Part shown: piece after piece, positions 16,623-25,599 of the stretch | Numbering within the stretch: position 1 is the stretch's first letter | How the letters are laid out: each line of letters starts with the position of its first letter | Assembly: GCA_949290515.1 (NCBI GenBank) | Contig: CASERZ010000002.1 | Span: 201,221 to 265,220, forward strand | Length of the DNA: 64,000 nucleotides | Direction: 5' to 3' | Source of the DNA: an uncultured Christensenella sp. | GTDB taxonomy: Bacteria > Bacillota > Clostridia > Christensenellales > UBA3700 | The notes under the pieces: model-generated | The model's input: only the letters and a program-made list of their open reading frames with translations | Told to the model about the DNA's origin: nothing | Databases searched by the model: none | Position numbers and translations under genes: made by a program

Positions 16623-17350
16623 AATTTTCTCTCCTTATCTCGTATATAAAATATACGTTTTTTATCACAATGAATACCGTAGTAACCTTCAGCCAACATT
16701 TTTCTTTGTGTAGCTATGTCCGAATTGCTGACTTCCCGCTCTACATCTACGATTATATCATATTTTGAGTGGCTTTGCAATATCAATTTTGAAAATTTTT
16801 CCATATTTTGTAAATTTGTATTTTCTGCCCTTCTCAGCAGGTATCCGAAATCGTACACTCCGCCCATAGAATATAGGCCTCTCAGCTCAAATCCGCGCGA
16901 AAAAAAGGTGTTCATACTCGCCGCATTGCAAATCTGTACCACACCGCAGATATTTATGTTTTTTCGGCTTGCTTCGACACATATTTTGTCCATAAGAAAA
17001 CCGGCAATTCCCTGACCTCTGTAAGCCTCGTCAACCATAAGTCCGGAGCTTTCGTATGCCCTGTCAAGACCTATGTCGCAACTAGAATTTATTATGTCTG
17101 CTATCTGCTTCGCGTAGTCCTCGTCGTAATCTATGGCAAAAGTAGCAATCAGTTTTTGACCGTCAAAAAGCCCGAGAAAATATCCCTTGTCGAGCACTTC
17201 GGCAAGTTCACTGTCCTTATAAGGATAAAAGAACTCTATCCTGTCGAGTTTTTCTCTCTGTCTGTCGAGAAAATCCTTGACAAGAGTAAAGTCCTCTTTT
17301 TCCATTCGATAGAGATTGTAATTCTTAAATGTGCTTTGCTTTGAGTACAT
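16619..17350 (-). CDS. GNAT-family N-acetyltransferase
   Basis: 243 residues with a GNAT core near residues 60-160: LFDGQKLIATFAIDY, then SSGLMVDEAYRGQGIAGFLMDK, where RGQGIA is the acetyl-CoA binding motif A, and FFSRGFELRGLYSMG. The substrate is unknown; the place at the end of the arginine operon hints at amino acids but does not prove it. The 17350 start overlaps the argF end by 26 bases with only a weak GGCGGA site; the Met at 17305 would avoid the overlap but has no better site. Confidence 0.8.
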   Translation of the reverse strand: MYSKQSTFKNYNLYRMEKEDFTLVKDFLDRQREKLDRIEFFYPYKDSELAEVLDKGYFLGLFDGQKLIATFAIDYDEDYAKQIADIINSSCDIGLDRAYESSGLMVDEAYRGQGIAGFLMDKICVEASRKNINICGVVQICNAASMNTFFSRGFELRGLYSMGGVYDFGYLLRRAENTNLQNMEKFSKLILQSHSKYDIIVDVEREVSNSDIATQRKMLAEGYYGIHCDKKRIFYIRDKERKL

Positions 17351-18257
17351 CTTTGTCCGCCATAAGTTTGACCATTACGGCTTTTTGTGCGTGCAAACGG
17401 TTTTCTGCTTCGTCGAAAATTTCGGGGTGCGCCTCTAGCACTTCGGCAGTAATTTCCTCGCCTCTGTGAGCGGGCAGACAATGCAATACCATAGCGTCTT
17501 TCTTTGCTACGCTCATAGTCTCGGCATTGACCTGATAGCCCTTGAACGCTTGCTTTCTCTTCTCAGCTTCGCCTTCCTGACCCATAGATGCCCATACGTC
17601 GGTATAGATGACGTCAGCGTCCTTGCAGGCTTTCATTACGTCGGGAGTAATAGTAAACTTATCGCCGTATTTCTCTGCAAAATTAATGACGGTTGCGTCG
17701 GGTCTGTAATCGTAGGGACAAGCGATAGCAACCTGCATACCGACTTTCAGACAGCCTACGATAAGCGAATTTGCCATATTGTTTCCGTCGCCTACGAAAG
17801 TGAGCTTGAGATTGTCGAATTCTCCCTTATATTCCCTTATGGTCATAAGGTCGGCAAGTACCTGACAAGGATGCGCAAAATCGGTAAGTCCGTTGATGAT
17901 GGGAATAGAGCCGTATTTAGCCAAATCTTCGACTTCCTGTTGGGCAAAGGTACGAATCATTATGCCGTCAAGATATCTCGAAAGCACCCTTGCCGTATCT
18001 TCGATAGGTTCTCCTCTGCCTATCTGCAAATCTCTGGGGCTGAGGAAAAGTGCCTGTCCTCCGAGCTGATACATTCCCGTCTCGAAAGAAACTCTCGTAC
18101 GCGTAGAGGATTTCTGGAAAATCATACCCAGACTTTTTCCCTCGAGATACTTGTGTTCTATGCCGTTTTTCTTCTCGTACTTGAGTTGGTCGGCAAGATT
18201 GAGAATATCGAGGATTTCGCTTTCTTTGAGGTCAAGTAATTTAAGTAAATGTTTCAT
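17325..18257 (-). CDS. argF: Ornithine carbamoyltransferase
   Basis: Makes citrulline from ornithine and carbamoyl phosphate. In the 310 residues the carbamoyl-phosphate motif STRTRVSFE (about 51-59), HPCQVLADLMT (about 129-139) and the ornithine-binding HCLPAHRGEEIT (about 261-272) are intact. Typical anabolic OTC length. CGGAGAAC precedes the ATG, 17 bases after argD. Confidence 0.95.
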   Translation of the reverse strand: MKHLLKLLDLKESEILDILNLADQLKYEKKNGIEHKYLEGKSLGMIFQKSSTRTRVSFETGMYQLGGQALFLSPRDLQIGRGEPIEDTARVLSRYLDGIMIRTFAQQEVEDLAKYGSIPIINGLTDFAHPCQVLADLMTIREYKGEFDNLKLTFVGDGNNMANSLIVGCLKVGMQVAIACPYDYRPDATVINFAEKYGDKFTITPDVMKACKDADVIYTDVWASMGQEGEAEKRKQAFKGYQVNAETMSVAKKDAMVLHCLPAHRGEEITAEVLEAHPEIFDEAENRLHAQKAVMVKLMADKDVLKAKHI

Positions 18258-18274
18258 ATCGTTCTCCGTTTTGA

Positions 18275-19441
18275 TTATGCGAGCAAGGTCGAGAGAATAC
18301 TCATAGCCTTGTCAATATCGTTGTATGTAATAGTAAGAGGGGGCAAAAGTCTTACTTTATCCTTTGCGGTAAGCATAATTATTCCCTTTTTAATTCCCTC
18401 TTTTACGACGTCGGACGCAGTCTTCGATTTTAGTTTGAGACCTATCATAAGTCCCAGACCGCTGACGCTTTCCACTTCGGGAAGCTGTGCGAGTTTTTCT
18501 CTGAAGTAGTTTGCCTTTTCCTCTACCTCTTTCAAAAATTCGTCATTCATCGTATCTACGACGTAATTTGCACCCGCGCATACGATAGGGTTACCTCCGA
18601 ACGTTGTACCGTGCATGGAATACCCGAGTACGCCCGAACACTTCTCGTCAGCGAGTACCGCGCCTATAGGCAAACCGCCGCCCAAACCTTTTGCAAGAGT
18701 TGTTACGTCGGGCTTTATTCCGTAATGCATACTTGCGAGAAGCTTACCCGTTCTGCCCATACCCGTTTGCACTTCGTCGACTATGAGCAACAAGTCTTTT
18801 TCGTCGCAAAGCGCTCTGAGTTGTTCTACGAATTGTTTGTCAAGCGCGATTACTCCGCCCTCGCCTTGTACCATCTCTGCCATTATCGCGCATACGCTGT
18901 CGTCCAAAAGAGCTTTTACGCTGTCGATATCGTTTGCTTTAGCGTACAAAAATCCTTCGGTAAATGGAAAGAAGTAATTGTGGAAAACTTCCTGCCCCGT
19001 AGCGGCAAGCGTAGTAACCGTCCTGCCGTGAAAGGAGTTGACGAGAGTAATTATTTTATCTCTTCCTTTGCCGTATTTGTCAAAAGAATACTTGCGCGCT
19101 ATCTTTATCGCGCCTTCGTTTGCCTCTGCGCCCGAGTTGCAGAAAAACACCTTGTCGTATCCCGTACGCTTGCACAGTTTTTCCGCAAGTATCGCGCACG
19201 GCTGCGAATAATAAAGATTGCTAGTGTGATTGAGCTTGCATACCTGCTGCGTAACGCTGTCCACCCAGCCCATATCGCAAAAACCGAGGCTGTTTACGCC
19301 TATACCCGACGAAAGGTCGAGATATTCCTTGCCGTCTACGTCATAGCAGTAACAACCCATTCCCTCTACGATTTCGAGGTCAAAACGGTTGTAACTGTTC
19401 ATAACGTATTTTTTATCTATATCCTTTACGCTCTTTGCCAT
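18275..19441 (-). CDS. argD: Acetylornithine aminotransferase
   Basis: 388-residue PLP enzyme that converts N-acetylglutamate semialdehyde to N-acetylornithine. Recognisable are FCNSGAEANEGAIKIARK (about 98-115), FHGRT, LLIVDEVQTGMGRTG with the PLP-binding Asp (about 209-223) and TLAKGLGGGLPIGA with the Schiff-base lysine (about 239-252). Seven bases separate it from argB. Ornithine aminotransferases look similar, but the operon settles the role. Confidence 0.95.
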   Translation of the reverse strand: MAKSVKDIDKKYVMNSYNRFDLEIVEGMGCYCYDVDGKEYLDLSSGIGVNSLGFCDMGWVDSVTQQVCKLNHTSNLYYSQPCAILAEKLCKRTGYDKVFFCNSGAEANEGAIKIARKYSFDKYGKGRDKIITLVNSFHGRTVTTLAATGQEVFHNYFFPFTEGFLYAKANDIDSVKALLDDSVCAIMAEMVQGEGGVIALDKQFVEQLRALCDEKDLLLIVDEVQTGMGRTGKLLASMHYGIKPDVTTLAKGLGGGLPIGAVLADEKCSGVLGYSMHGTTFGGNPIVCAGANYVVDTMNDEFLKEVEEKANYFREKLAQLPEVESVSGLGLMIGLKLKSKTASDVVKEGIKKGIIMLTAKDKVRLLPPLTITYNDIDKAMSILSTLLA

Positions 19442-19448
19442 AGTTACC

Positions 19449-20312
19449 TCATTTGATAAGAGTACCTATACCCTTATCGGTAAGCATATCCATTATTATG
19501 GAATGTTTTATTCTGCCGTCGATAATTACCGCCTGCTGTACGCCTCTTCTTACGGCTTCTACCACGCAGTCTATTTTGGGAATCATACCGCCGCTGATTA
19601 TGCCTTTCTTTTTGAGCTTAGGCACTTCGCTTACTTTGATTTCGCTGATAAGAGTGTTTTCGTCGTCCTTATCCATCAATAGTCCTCTGATATCCGTCAT
19701 CAGCACAAGGTTTTCTGCGTGCAAAGCAGCCGCTATCGAAGCTGCCGCCGTATCGGCGTTGATATTGTAAATCTTGCCGTCTTCTCCGCTCGCAACCGTT
19801 GCAATAACGGGAATATAATCGTTTTCGAGAGTTACGAGTATAGGGTCGACGTCGATGCTTACGATTTCACCTACGTTGCCCAAATCGACTTCGCTCTCTT
19901 TCTTGCAAGCTGTGATTATGTTGCCGTCGATACCGCAAAAGCCTACCGACTTTCCGCCTACTTTGGATATGAGTTTGACAAGGTCCTTGTTTACCTTGCC
20001 GGCAAGCACCATCTGCACGATTTCCGCAGTTTCGTCATCGGTATATCTCAATCCGTTGACGAATTTACTCTCCTTGCCAACTCTCTTGAGCATATCGCTT
20101 ATCTCAGGGCCGCCGCCGTGTACAAGCACGACTTTTACGCCTACGAGGCTCAAGAGCACGATATCGTTCATTACCGCTTCTTTGAGTTCGTCGTTGAGCA
20201 TAGCGTTGCCGCCGTATTTGACTACGATTATCTTATCGTTGTATTTCTGTATGTAAGGCAATGCCCCCGCGAGGAGTTCTGCCTCTTTTTTGAGTTCTTG
20301 TTCGTCCAACAT
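19449..20312 (-). CDS. argB: Acetylglutamate kinase
   Basis: 287 residues, amino acid kinase fold. VVKYGGNAM (phosphate-binding Lys, about 26-34), VLVHGGGPEIS (about 61-71), NGLRYTDDETAEIVQM and NINADTAAASIAAAL (nucleotide site) are all present. It phosphorylates N-acetylglutamate; hexameric family members are often feedback-inhibited by arginine in organisms that use the argJ cycle. AAAAGGAG precedes the ATG. Confidence 0.96.
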   Translation of the reverse strand: MLDEQELKKEAELLAGALPYIQKYNDKIIVVKYGGNAMLNDELKEAVMNDIVLLSLVGVKVVLVHGGGPEISDMLKRVGKESKFVNGLRYTDDETAEIVQMVLAGKVNKDLVKLISKVGGKSVGFCGIDGNIITACKKESEVDLGNVGEIVSIDVDPILVTLENDYIPVIATVASGEDGKIYNINADTAAASIAAALHAENLVLMTDIRGLLMDKDDENTLISEIKVSEVPKLKKKGIISGGMIPKIDCVVEAVRRGVQQAVIIDGRIKHSIIMDMLTDKGIGTLIK

Positions 20313-20328
20313 ATCCTGTCTCCTTTTA

Positions 20329-21549
20329 TCAAGTGCGGTACTCTGCGTTGATTTTGACGTATTCGTACGTCAAGTCGCAGCCCCAGCCCGTTGCTTTAGC
20401 TCTTCCCTCGTGACAATCTATAAATATGGTTATCTCATCCTCGAGCAAAATCGTATGCGCCGTATCCTCGTCGAATTCCACTCCTACGCCGTTGCGACAT
20501 ACAGCTATTTTACCCGCCTTAGAGATGAGGTCGACGTCTATCTTGTCAATGTCGAAGTCTGCGTCGGTATAGCCTATCGCGCAAAGTATTCTGCCCCAGT
20601 TTGCGTCCGCGGCAAAAAGAGCTGCTTTTGTAAGCGACGAAGTTATTACGGATTTAGCAATCGCTCTCGCAATCTTTGCGGATTTCGCCCCCGCTACCTT
20701 ACATTCGATAAGTTTGGTCGCTCCCTCGCCGTCCTTTGCAATGGCTCTCGAAAGAGTCTCGAGCATCTTCTTGAGGACCTTGCAGAACACGTTGAAGTTT
20801 TTACCCTTGTCGTCGATAAGCGCGTTACCTGCAAGACAGGACGACATTACGGTAAGCATATCGTTGGTCGACGTATCTCCGTCTACGCTTATCATATTGA
20901 AGGTGTCGACTACGACTTTATGCAAAGCCTTGTCGAGCATCGCGCTTGTAATGTTTACGTCGGTAGTTACGAAACAAAGCATAGTAGCCATATTGGGATG
21001 AATCATACCGCTGCCTTTTGCAATACCGCCTATATGACACTCCTTGCCGTCCAACACAAAAGAGTACGCATATTCTTTAACTACCGTATCGGTGGTCATA
21101 ATAGCAAGTGCGGCATTCGTGCTTCCGCTTGTCGAAAGTCCGTCGACGAGTTGCTGCATACCCTTTTCGATAGGAGTTACGTCAAGAGGCTGACCTATTA
21201 CGCCCGTAGAAGCTACAACGACGTCGCTTGCGGGTATTCCCGTATGTTTGCTTACGCTCTCGCACATAGCTTGCGCTTTTTGTTCGCCGTCGAAATTGCA
21301 GGTATTGGCATTGCCGCTGTTGCATACGATTGCCCTTGCCTTGCCGTCGGCTATATTGCGTTTTGTAACGGCTATAGGCGCGCCCTTGACTTTGTTTTGC
21401 GTATATACGCTTGCCACAGCGCAATCGGCGTCGCTCATTATGAGCGCGAGGTCGCGCTTGTCCTTATTCTTTCTTATTCCGCAGTGTATGCCGTTTGCTT
21501 TAAATCCCTTTGCTGCGCACACTCCGCCTTTAATCTTTTTCATATTCAC
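20329..21549 (-). CDS. argJ: Bifunctional glutamate N-acetyltransferase / ornithine acetyltransferase
   Basis: 406 residues. ArgJ transfers the acetyl group from N-acetylornithine to glutamate, closing the acetyl cycle, and bifunctional forms also start it from acetyl-CoA. The self-cleavage site is visible in KGSGMIHPNMATML (about 178-191), where the Thr after Ala becomes the N-terminal nucleophile of the beta chain; DGDTSTNDM (about 217-225) follows. No separate argA or argE is in the operon, which fits the cyclic pathway. Confidence 0.96.
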   Translation of the reverse strand: MNMKKIKGGVCAAKGFKANGIHCGIRKNKDKRDLALIMSDADCAVASVYTQNKVKGAPIAVTKRNIADGKARAIVCNSGNANTCNFDGEQKAQAMCESVSKHTGIPASDVVVASTGVIGQPLDVTPIEKGMQQLVDGLSTSGSTNAALAIMTTDTVVKEYAYSFVLDGKECHIGGIAKGSGMIHPNMATMLCFVTTDVNITSAMLDKALHKVVVDTFNMISVDGDTSTNDMLTVMSSCLAGNALIDDKGKNFNVFCKVLKKMLETLSRAIAKDGEGATKLIECKVAGAKSAKIARAIAKSVITSSLTKAALFAADANWGRILCAIGYTDADFDIDKIDVDLISKAGKIAVCRNGVGVEFDEDTAHTILLEDEITIFIDCHEGRAKATGWGCDLTYEYVKINAEYRT

Positions 21550-21550
21550 C

Positions 21551-22588
21551 TCAAAATGCGGGAGGGATATAGTCCAGTCCCGTATCCTCTTTTAGTCCGA
21601 ACATAACGTTCATATTCTGTATAGCCTGTCCTGCCGCACCCTTGACCATATTGTCGATAACGCTTACGATAACCGCTCTTTGAGTATGCGCGTCGTAGTG
21701 CACGGATATATCGCAGTAGTTGGAATACTTTACGTTTCTAAGATTTGCCACGCTTCCCTCGTCGAGTACTCTGACGAATTTTTCTGCCTTATAGAAGTCC
21801 TTGTATATTCCGAGGAGCTGCTCTGCCGTAACGGGAGAAGTCGTATTGAAATATATCGTGGACTCTATACCTCTGTTGAGAGGCAAAAGGTGAGGCACAA
21901 ACGTAACCGCTACCTTTTTACCCGCAAGCTTTGAAAGCGTCTGCTCTATCTCGGGCGTGTGTCTGTGGTTTGCAACCTTATAAGGAGAGAAAGCCTCGTT
22001 GCAGTTGGGATAGTGAGTAGTATCGCTAAGACCTCTTCCCGAGCCCGTAACGCCTGACTTGGAGTCGATTATTATCGTATTGTCAGCGACAAGTCCCGCC
22101 TTTATCGCAGGAGCAAGTCCGAGTGCGATACTCGTAGGATAACAGCCGGGGTTTCCTATAATAGGTTGAGCCTTATAATTGTTTCTCATCAATTCGGGAA
22201 TACAGTATACCGCGTCTTTGTGCAACTCTTCGTGCTCGTAAGTTTTGCCGTACCATTTGGTGTATTCTTCTGCGCTGTCCAGTCTGAAGTCAGCTCCGAG
22301 GTCGATAAGCTTTACGCCCTTTTCTACACACTTTGCCGCAAATTTTTCGCTCAAACCGTGAGGCAACGAAGTAAACACTACGTCGCACTTGTCGATTATA
22401 TCCTCGTTTTCGAGAGTATAGTCGCATATATCTTTGAGATTGGGATATACATCGCTTATCTTCTTACCCTCGTAACTTACAGACGAAACCGCAGCAAGCT
22501 TTACCTGAGGGTGCAAGAGCAAAAGTCTTACAAGCTCAACTCCTGCATATCCCGTAGCTCCTATTATTCCAACGTTAATCTTTTTCAT
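21551..22588 (-). CDS. argC: N-acetyl-gamma-glutamyl-phosphate reductase
   Basis: 345 residues. Rossmann start GIIGATGYAGVELVRLL, the catalytic cysteine in GNPGCYPTSIALGLAP (about Cys149) and the KSGVTGSGRG loop (about 180) identify it. Reduces acetylglutamyl phosphate to the semialdehyde with NADPH. Its start overlaps the argH end by 14 bases and argJ starts one base after its stop, so translation is probably coupled. Confidence 0.96.
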   Translation of the reverse strand: MKKINVGIIGATGYAGVELVRLLLLHPQVKLAAVSSVSYEGKKISDVYPNLKDICDYTLENEDIIDKCDVVFTSLPHGLSEKFAAKCVEKGVKLIDLGADFRLDSAEEYTKWYGKTYEHEELHKDAVYCIPELMRNNYKAQPIIGNPGCYPTSIALGLAPAIKAGLVADNTIIIDSKSGVTGSGRGLSDTTHYPNCNEAFSPYKVANHRHTPEIEQTLSKLAGKKVAVTFVPHLLPLNRGIESTIYFNTTSPVTAEQLLGIYKDFYKAEKFVRVLDEGSVANLRNVKYSNYCDISVHYDAHTQRAVIVSVIDNMVKGAAGQAIQNMNVMFGLKEDTGLDYIPPAF

Positions 22589-23969
22589 TTTCTTCCTTTA
22601 AGACGGTATCCTTTATTTTCTGTATGTGCTGTTTTACTCTCTCGGGTGCGGGACCGCCAACCGCATTTCTTCCCTCGACACAGGTTTTTAAAGATATGGC
22701 TTCGTATACGTCGCTGTCGAAAAGAGGAGAGAGTTTTTTGTATTCCTCAATGGGCAGACTGTCAAGCACGGTATCTTTGTCTATGCACAGCGCGACAAGC
22801 GTGCCCGTAATCTTGTAAGCGTCCCTGAAAGGCATACCCTTCTTGACGAGATAGTCGGCACAGTCGGTAGCATTGATAAATCCTCTTTTGCCTGCCTCCA
22901 ACATCTTGTCCTTGTTGACCTTCATAGTATCGAGCATAGGCGCGAGAGTGGAAAGACAAAGCTTTATCGTATCTACGCTGTCGAAAATCGCTTCCTTGTC
23001 TTCCTGCATATCCTTGTTATATGCAAGCGGCAAACTCTTCATCATACTGAGCAGCGTTGTGAGATTGCCTATCGTCCTGCCCGTCTTTCCGCGAATAAGC
23101 TCGCAGATATCGGGATTTTTCTTTTGAGGCATAATGCTGGAGCCTGTGGAGTAAGCGTCGTCGAGCTCGATAAATTTGAATTCCCAACTGCACCACAGCA
23201 CTACCTCCTCGCTTAGTCGCGACATATGCACCATACATATAGCGATAGCGTTGGCAAGCTCCATACAGTAATCTCTGTCGCTGACGCCGTCAAGACTGTT
23301 GAGCATAGCGTTGTCAAAGCCCAGATACTCCGCCGTATAGTCCCTGTCGATAGGATAGGTCGTCGTAGCAAGCGCGCCGCTTCCCAAAGGACATTCGTTC
23401 ATAAGCGAAAAACAATTGAAAAATCTCACCATATCGCGTTTGAACATTTCTACGTAAGCCATAAGATGATGCGCAAAAGTAATAGGTTGCGCCCTCTGCA
23501 AATGCGTATATCCCGGCATTACCGTATGAAGATTTTCCTCCGCCTTTTCCACAAGCACCGCTATGAGTTTTTTGATAAGACCTATTATCGTGTCGATTTC
23601 TCCTTTGAGATACATTCTCAAATCTACCGCCACCTGGTCGTTTCGGCTTCTTGCAGTGTGCAGACGTTTGCCTACGTCACCCAATCTCTCAGTCAGCTCT
23701 GCTTCGATAAACATATGAATATCTTCGGCATCGGGAGCGAATTGTACCTTTCCGCTTTCGATATCGTCGAGAATACGGGTAAGCTCCTTTGCAATAGCCT
23801 TGCTGTCTTTGAGCGGAATTATCCCTTGCTTGCCCAGCATATTGACGTGCACTATGCTTCCTATAATATCGTCCTTGTACATTCGGCTGTCAAAAGATAT
23901 GGACGAGTTGAAGTCGTTGACCTTACTGTCCAATTCTTTTTTAAATCTGCCTTGCCACATTTTTGCCAT
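22575..23969 (-). CDS. argH: Argininosuccinate lyase
   Basis: 464 residues of the fumarase/aspartase superfamily. The signature GSSIMPQKKNPD (about 277-288) carries the catalytic serine, with GYTHLQRAQPITFAHH (about 155-170) and HTARSRNDQVA (about 107-117) also intact. It releases arginine and fumarate. The gap to argG holds a long stem-loop. Confidence 0.96.
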   Translation of the reverse strand: MAKMWQGRFKKELDSKVNDFNSSISFDSRMYKDDIIGSIVHVNMLGKQGIIPLKDSKAIAKELTRILDDIESGKVQFAPDAEDIHMFIEAELTERLGDVGKRLHTARSRNDQVAVDLRMYLKGEIDTIIGLIKKLIAVLVEKAEENLHTVMPGYTHLQRAQPITFAHHLMAYVEMFKRDMVRFFNCFSLMNECPLGSGALATTTYPIDRDYTAEYLGFDNAMLNSLDGVSDRDYCMELANAIAICMVHMSRLSEEVVLWCSWEFKFIELDDAYSTGSSIMPQKKNPDICELIRGKTGRTIGNLTTLLSMMKSLPLAYNKDMQEDKEAIFDSVDTIKLCLSTLAPMLDTMKVNKDKMLEAGKRGFINATDCADYLVKKGMPFRDAYKITGTLVALCIDKDTVLDSLPIEEYKKLSPLFDSDVYEAISLKTCVEGRNAVGGPAPERVKQHIQKIKDTVLKEENEKD

Positions 23970-23993
23970 AATTGCGTTTTCCTTTTTTCAAGG

Positions 23994-24029
23994 CTTAAAG
24001 ATAGTTATCGCCCGACAACTATCTTTAAG
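23994..24029 (-). other. Intercistronic stem-loop between argG and argH
   Basis: A perfect 13-base-pair stem (CTTAAAGATAGTT with AACTATCTTTAAG) closes a 10-base loop. On the minus strand it is followed by AAGCCTTG rather than a T tract, so it does not look like a simple terminator; RNA processing or partial attenuation is possible. Confidence 0.6.
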
Positions 24030-24087
24030 TACCTTTCACGTTGATTTTCAATCTTCCGACTAAAAAGACTAATTCGTATATCGGAGA

Positions 24088-25311
24088 TTATTTTTTATTC
24101 TTGTTTTTAGCTTCCATCATCGCTTTAACCTTGATAGGCAAACCGAAGAGGTTGATGAAGCCCTGAGAATCCAACTGATTGTATACGTCGTCTTCAGCAA
24201 AAGTCGCTATATCCTCGTCATAGAGCGAATAAGGACTGGTTACGCCCGCGTTGATGATATTACCCTTGTAGAGTTTGAGTTTTACATCGCCGGTTACGTT
24301 TTGCTGAGTGCTGTCAACGAATGCGCTGAGCGCCTCTCTCAAAGGAGTAAACCATTGACCGTTGTAAACGAGGTCGGCAAACTTGATAGCTACCTGCTGC
24401 TTGTAGTGAGCGGTTTCCTTATCGAGACAGAGCGTCTCGAGTACTTCGTGAGCGTGATAGAGGATTGCTCCGCCGGGAGTCTCGTATACGCCGCGGCTCT
24501 TCATACCTACGAGTCTGTTTTCAACAATATCCGCAAGTCCTATGCCGTTTGCGCCGCCAAGTTCGTTGAGTTTGCGTACGATATCGCTTCCCTTCATCTT
24601 CTTGCCGTCAACCGCAACGGGAACGCCCTTCTCGAAAGATATGGTAACGTATGTAGCCTTGTCGGGTGCTTTCTCGGGAGTTACGCCCATCTCGAGAATC
24701 TTGTCGTACTGAGGCTCGTTTGCGGGGTCCTCGAGGTCAAGACCTTCGTGAGATAAGTGCCATATATTTTTATCTTTGCTATAGTTGGTTTCTCTGTTGA
24801 TTTTAAGAGGGATATTGTGAGCCTCTGCATAATCTATCTCTTCGTCACGGGATTTGATATTCCAAATTCTCCAGGGAGCGATAATCTTCATATTAGGAGC
24901 AAACGCCTTTATGGCAAGCTCGAATCTTACCTGGTCGTTACCTTTTCCGGTACAGCCGTGACAAATAGCGTCAGCACCTTCCTTGAGGGCGATTTCTACA
25001 ATTCTCTTTGCTATGATAGGACGTGCAAAAGACGTGCCGAGCATATATCTGTTTTCGTAAATTGCGCCTGCCTTAACGGTAGGGAAAACGTAATCGTCTA
25101 CAAATTCGTCTGTCAAGTCTTCGATATAAAGCTTGCTTGCGCCGGTCTTGATAGCCTTTTCTTCGAGGCCGTCAAGTTCGGTACCCTGACCTACGTCGCC
25201 GCTTACTGCGATAACTTCGCAATTGTCGTAATTTTCTTTAAGCCAAGGTATAATGATAGAGGTGTCGAGACCACCGCTGTATGCCAAAACTACCTTTTTG
25301 ATTTCACCCAT
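24088..25311 (-). CDS. argG: Argininosuccinate synthase
   Basis: 407 residues. The PP-loop [16 protein letters not shown] (about 9-24) binds [18 protein letters not shown] (about 118-132) and the citrulline/aspartate-binding region follow as in the family. It condenses citrulline and aspartate. It is the first gene of the operon, with AAAAGGAG before the ATG, a 17-spaced promoter close by and an ARG-box promoter further up. Confidence 0.96.
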   Translation of the reverse strand: MGEIKKVVLAYSGGLDTSIIIPWLKENYDNCEVIAVSGDVGQGTELDGLEEKAIKTGASKLYIEDLTDEFVDDYVFPTVKAGAIYENRYMLGTSFARPIIAKRIVEIALKEGADAICHGCTGKGNDQVRFELAIKAFAPNMKIIAPWRIWNIKSRDEEIDYAEAHNIPLKINRETNYSKDKNIWHLSHEGLDLEDPANEPQYDKILEMGVTPEKAPDKATYVTISFEKGVPVAVDGKKMKGSDIVRKLNELGGANGIGLADIVENRLVGMKSRGVYETPGGAILYHAHEVLETLCLDKETAHYKQQVAIKFADLVYNGQWFTPLREALSAFVDSTQQNVTGDVKLKLYKGNIINAGVTSPYSLYDEDIATFAEDDVYNQLDSQGFINLFGLPIKVKAMMEAKNKNKK

Positions 25312-25349
25312 TTGAGTAATCTCCTTTTGTTTAAACTTATTACATACAT

Positions 25350-25378
25350 ATAATACAACGCTGAGAAAAATAATGCAA
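25350..25378 (-). promoter_or_regulatory. Proximal promoter of the arginine operon
   Basis: Minus strand TTGCAT and TATTAT, spacer 17 bases, transcript start roughly 30 bases before the argG ATG. Confidence 0.65.
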
Positions 25379-25425
25379 GTGTTTTTACATAAATATTCAC
25401 AAATTTTGTTGATTTTTTTGTTTTA

Positions 25426-25482
25426 TGAATAAAAATGCAGGGTTTACGTGTATATTTATACATTTTACTGTATATTTATACA
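25426..25482. promoter_or_regulatory. Three ARG boxes (ArgR operators)
   Basis: TGAATAAAAATGCA at 25426-25439 matches the AhrC/ArgR box of Bacillus. TGTATATTTATACA occurs twice (25449-25462 and 25469-25482), 20 bases centre to centre, the spacing of paired ARG boxes bound by ArgR hexamers. No argR gene is in the window. Confidence 0.8.
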
Positions 25483-25483
25483 A
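25455..25483 (-). promoter_or_regulatory. Distal, ARG-box-overlapped promoter of the arginine operon
   Basis: Minus strand TTGTAT and TATAAA with a 17-base spacer. One ARG box overlaps the -35 and the other the -10, a layout that allows direct repression by arginine-bound ArgR. Confidence 0.6.
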
Positions 25484-25510
25484 ATATGCACTAATAATTG
25501 CATAACATTG

Positions 25511-25549
25511 TAAAAATATGAATACGGCGATAAGTAATATCGCCGTATT
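25511..25549 (-). terminator. Intrinsic terminator after the lipoprotein hydrolase gene
   Basis: AATACGGCGAT pairs with ATATCGCCGTATT; on the minus strand a T-rich run (ATATTTTTAC) follows. Confidence 0.75.
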
Positions 25550-25599
25550 AACGTATTTTATGTGCGTGCCTTAACTGAAAACCTCAGACCGTCAAAGCA

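Noticed and set aside
20290..21606. 438-residue plus-strand open frame
   Set aside because: Antisense to argJ; composition and lack of motifs mark it as a shadow.
25312..25599. Riboswitch or T-box leader before argG
   Set aside because: No T-box sequence or conserved aptamer could be seen; ARG boxes explain the conserved sequence better.
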